NCBI GenBank assembly: GCA_025350285.1
Contig: JANXYE010000011.1
Coordinates: 1 to 6,111 of the forward strand
Direction of reading: 5' to 3'
Length of the DNA: 6,111 nucleotides
DNA from: Chloroflexota bacterium
Lineage (GTDB): Bacteria > Chloroflexota > Dehalococcoidia > Tepidiformales > Tepidiformaceae
Each line of letters opens with the position of its first letter. Position 1 is the stretch's first letter. The position numbers and the translations under genes are program-made. This document shows positions 4,898-6,111 of this stretch, in pieces. Under the pieces are notes generated by a model. It was given only the letters and a program-made list of their open reading frames with translations. It was not told the DNA's origin and did no database searches.

Positions 4898-6111
4898 ATG
4901 GCCGAACAACTGAACGCCGAGCAGAAGCTTGCTCAGCTTACCGAACTGAAAGCCCGCCTCGCCGAAGGCGGTGGCCCGAAGCGCGTGGAAGCCCAGCACG
5001 CCCGCGGCAAGCTCACCGCCCGCGAGCGCATCGCCCTGCTCCTCGACGAGGGTAGCTTCGACGAGATTGACCCGCTCGTGCGGCCCAAAAACAGCGAGGT
5101 CCCGGGCGAGGCGGTCGTCTGCGGCTGGGGCAAGGTCGATGGGCGGCCCATCTATATCTACGCCTTCGATTTCACCCAGCTCGGCGGCTCTCTCAGCGAA
5201 GCCGTGGCCAACAAGATTCTGAAGGTGATGGACCTCGCGATGATGACCGGCGCGCCCGTCGTCGGCATCCAGGATTCCGGCGGCGCGCGCATCCAGGATG
5301 GCGTCGAAAGCCTCAAAGGGTTCGGCGAGATCTTCGCGATGAACACCCTCGCCAGCGGCGTCATCCCCCAGATCACGGTCACGATGGGGCCATCGGCCGG
5401 CGGCGGCGCGTACAGCCCGGCCCTCACGGACTTCATCTTCGCGACCGAAGGCTCGGGAATGATGTTCATCACCGGCCCTGACGTAATCCGCGCGGTCACG
5501 GCCGAGGAGGTCACGCAGGAAGACCTCGGCGGCGCCCATTCGCTCGCCAGCCGCTCGGGCGTCGCCCACTTCGCCATCGCCGGTGAAGAGGAGACCCTCG
5601 CCGAAGTCCGCCGCCTGCTCGCCTTCCTCCCTTCGAACAACGCGGAAGACCCGCCCATCGTTAGCAGCGGCGACGATCCGAACCGCGAGGAGCCGGACCT
5701 CCTCAGCATCGTCCCGGCCGAGCCCAACCGCCCCTACGACGTGCGCGAGGTCATCTGGCGGATCGTCGATGACGGCGATTTCATGGAGGTGCACGAACTC
5801 TTCGCGATGAACATGGTCGTCGGCTTCGCGCGCATGGGCGGCAGGCCGATCGGGATCATCGCCAACCAGCCGAACCAGCTCGCGGGCTCGATCGACATCA
5901 ACGCCAGCCGCAAGGCGGCCCGTTTCGTGCGTTTCTGCGATTGCTTCAATGTGCCCGTGATCACGCTCGTCGATACCCCCGGCTTTCTCCCGGGCACGAC
6001 GCAGGAGTACGGCGGGATCATCATCCACGGCGCCAAGTTGCTCTACGCCTACGCCGAAGCCACCGTGCCTAAAATCACCGTTATCCTGCGCAAGGGCTAT
6101 GGTGGCGCCTT
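4898..6111 (+). CDS. acyl-CoA carboxylase beta subunit (propionyl/acetyl-CoA carboxyltransferase), C-terminus cut by window edge
   Basis: The open frame gives 404 residues of a protein family usually about 510-530 long, so roughly the last quarter is missing. It is the carboxyltransferase of a biotin-dependent acyl-CoA carboxylase, moving CO2 from carboxybiotin to propionyl-, acetyl- or another acyl-CoA. Visible crotonase-fold landmarks are QHARGKLTARERI (33-45), DFTQLGGSLSEA (91-102), DSGGARIQDGVESL (126-139), the first oxyanion region GPSAGGGAYSPALTDF (164-179), FITGPDVI (190-197), SGVAHF (220-225), LPSNN (244-248), and the second-domain motif DTPGFLPGTTQEYGG (359-373) leading to LRKGYGGA at the edge. 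The position associated with acyl-CoA preference in Streptomyces PccB (Asp422) lies probably just beyond the edge, so propionyl versus acetyl specificity is open. A methylmalonyl-CoA decarboxylase alpha subunit is related but less likely. It is transcribed away from the fab cluster. No biotin carboxylase or biotin carrier is visible; they may lie downstream. Confidence 0.93.
   Translation, partial: MAEQLNAEQKLAQLTELKARLAEGGGPKRVEAQHARGKLTARERIALLLDEGSFDEIDPLVRPKNSEVPGEAVVCGWGKVDGRPIYIYAFDFTQLGGSLSEAVANKILKVMDLAMMTGAPVVGIQDSGGARIQDGVESLKGFGEIFAMNTLASGVIPQITVTMGPSAGGGAYSPALTDFIFATEGSGMMFITGPDVIRAVTAEEVTQEDLGGAHSLASRSGVAHFAIAGEEETLAEVRRLLAFLPSNNAEDPPIVSSGDDPNREEPDLLSIVPAEPNRPYDVREVIWRIVDDGDFMEVHELFAMNMVVGFARMGGRPIGIIANQPNQLAGSIDINASRKAARFVRFCDCFNVPVITLVDTPGFLPGTTQEYGGIIIHGAKLLYAYAEATVPKITVILRKGYGGA

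Noticed and set aside
4802..6028. 408-codon open frame on the minus strand opposite the carboxylase
   Set aside because: It is antisense to a clear carboxyltransferase and its composition (Arg, Asp, Ala, Glu, His) is typical of a shadow frame; no recognisable motif.
1..6111. CRISPR array, tRNA or rRNA, insertion sequence, attachment site or defence system
   Set aside because: I looked for regularly spaced repeats, cloverleaf-like sequence, transposase or integrase motifs and terminal repeats and found none; the window reads as core lipid metabolism.

Overview
The window is GC-rich (roughly 60-65% by eye) bacterial chromosomal DNA with a compact lipid-metabolism gene set. It carries no sign of mobile elements, CRISPR or RNA genes. 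The mix of a type II fatty-acid operon, a soluble ABC1/UbiB-type kinase and an acyl-CoA carboxylase beta subunit would fit Chloroflexota, or less likely Actinomycetota. This placement is an impression from protein style and was not tested by any search.

Layout, left to right. Positions 1-61 (minus) hold the first 20 codons of a second beta-ketoacyl-ACP synthase, preceded by a perfect Shine-Dalgarno. Positions 62-268 are a gap with no convincing gene. Positions 269-1507 (minus) are a complete FabF-type ketosynthase, starting at a GTG that overlaps the TGA of the upstream gene. Positions 1504-2493 (minus) are FabD, the malonyl-CoA:ACP transacylase. Positions 2494-2832 are a 339-base non-coding stretch upstream of fabD, rich in small palindromes and containing a direct repeat with 20-base periodicity. 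Positions 2833-4185 (minus) are an ABC1/AarF/UbiB-family atypical kinase. Positions 4186-4273 hold a rho-independent terminator. Positions 4274-4579 (minus) encode a 101-residue Met-rich protein driven by a near-consensus sigma-70 promoter (4649-4676). Positions 4580-4897 are a divergent intergenic region with a 120-base imperfect inverted repeat. Positions 4898-6111 (plus) are the first 404 codons of a biotin-dependent acyl-CoA carboxylase beta subunit (carboxyltransferase), cut by the window edge.

How the genes may work together: an acyl-CoA carboxylase makes malonyl-CoA or methylmalonyl-CoA, FabD loads the malonyl group on acyl carrier protein, and the FabF enzymes condense it with the growing chain. 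The fabD-fabF pair is translationally coupled, and the second ketosynthase follows in the same direction. The ABC1 kinase belongs to a family tied to quinone and isoprenoid lipid homeostasis, but its link to this locus is only positional. Nothing here is clearly a new system. The points most worth checking are the unusual gate and motif residues in the complete ketosynthase, the KxGQ-to-KACQ change in the kinase, the isolated strongly promoted Met-rich small protein, and the long inverted repeat between the divergent promoters.
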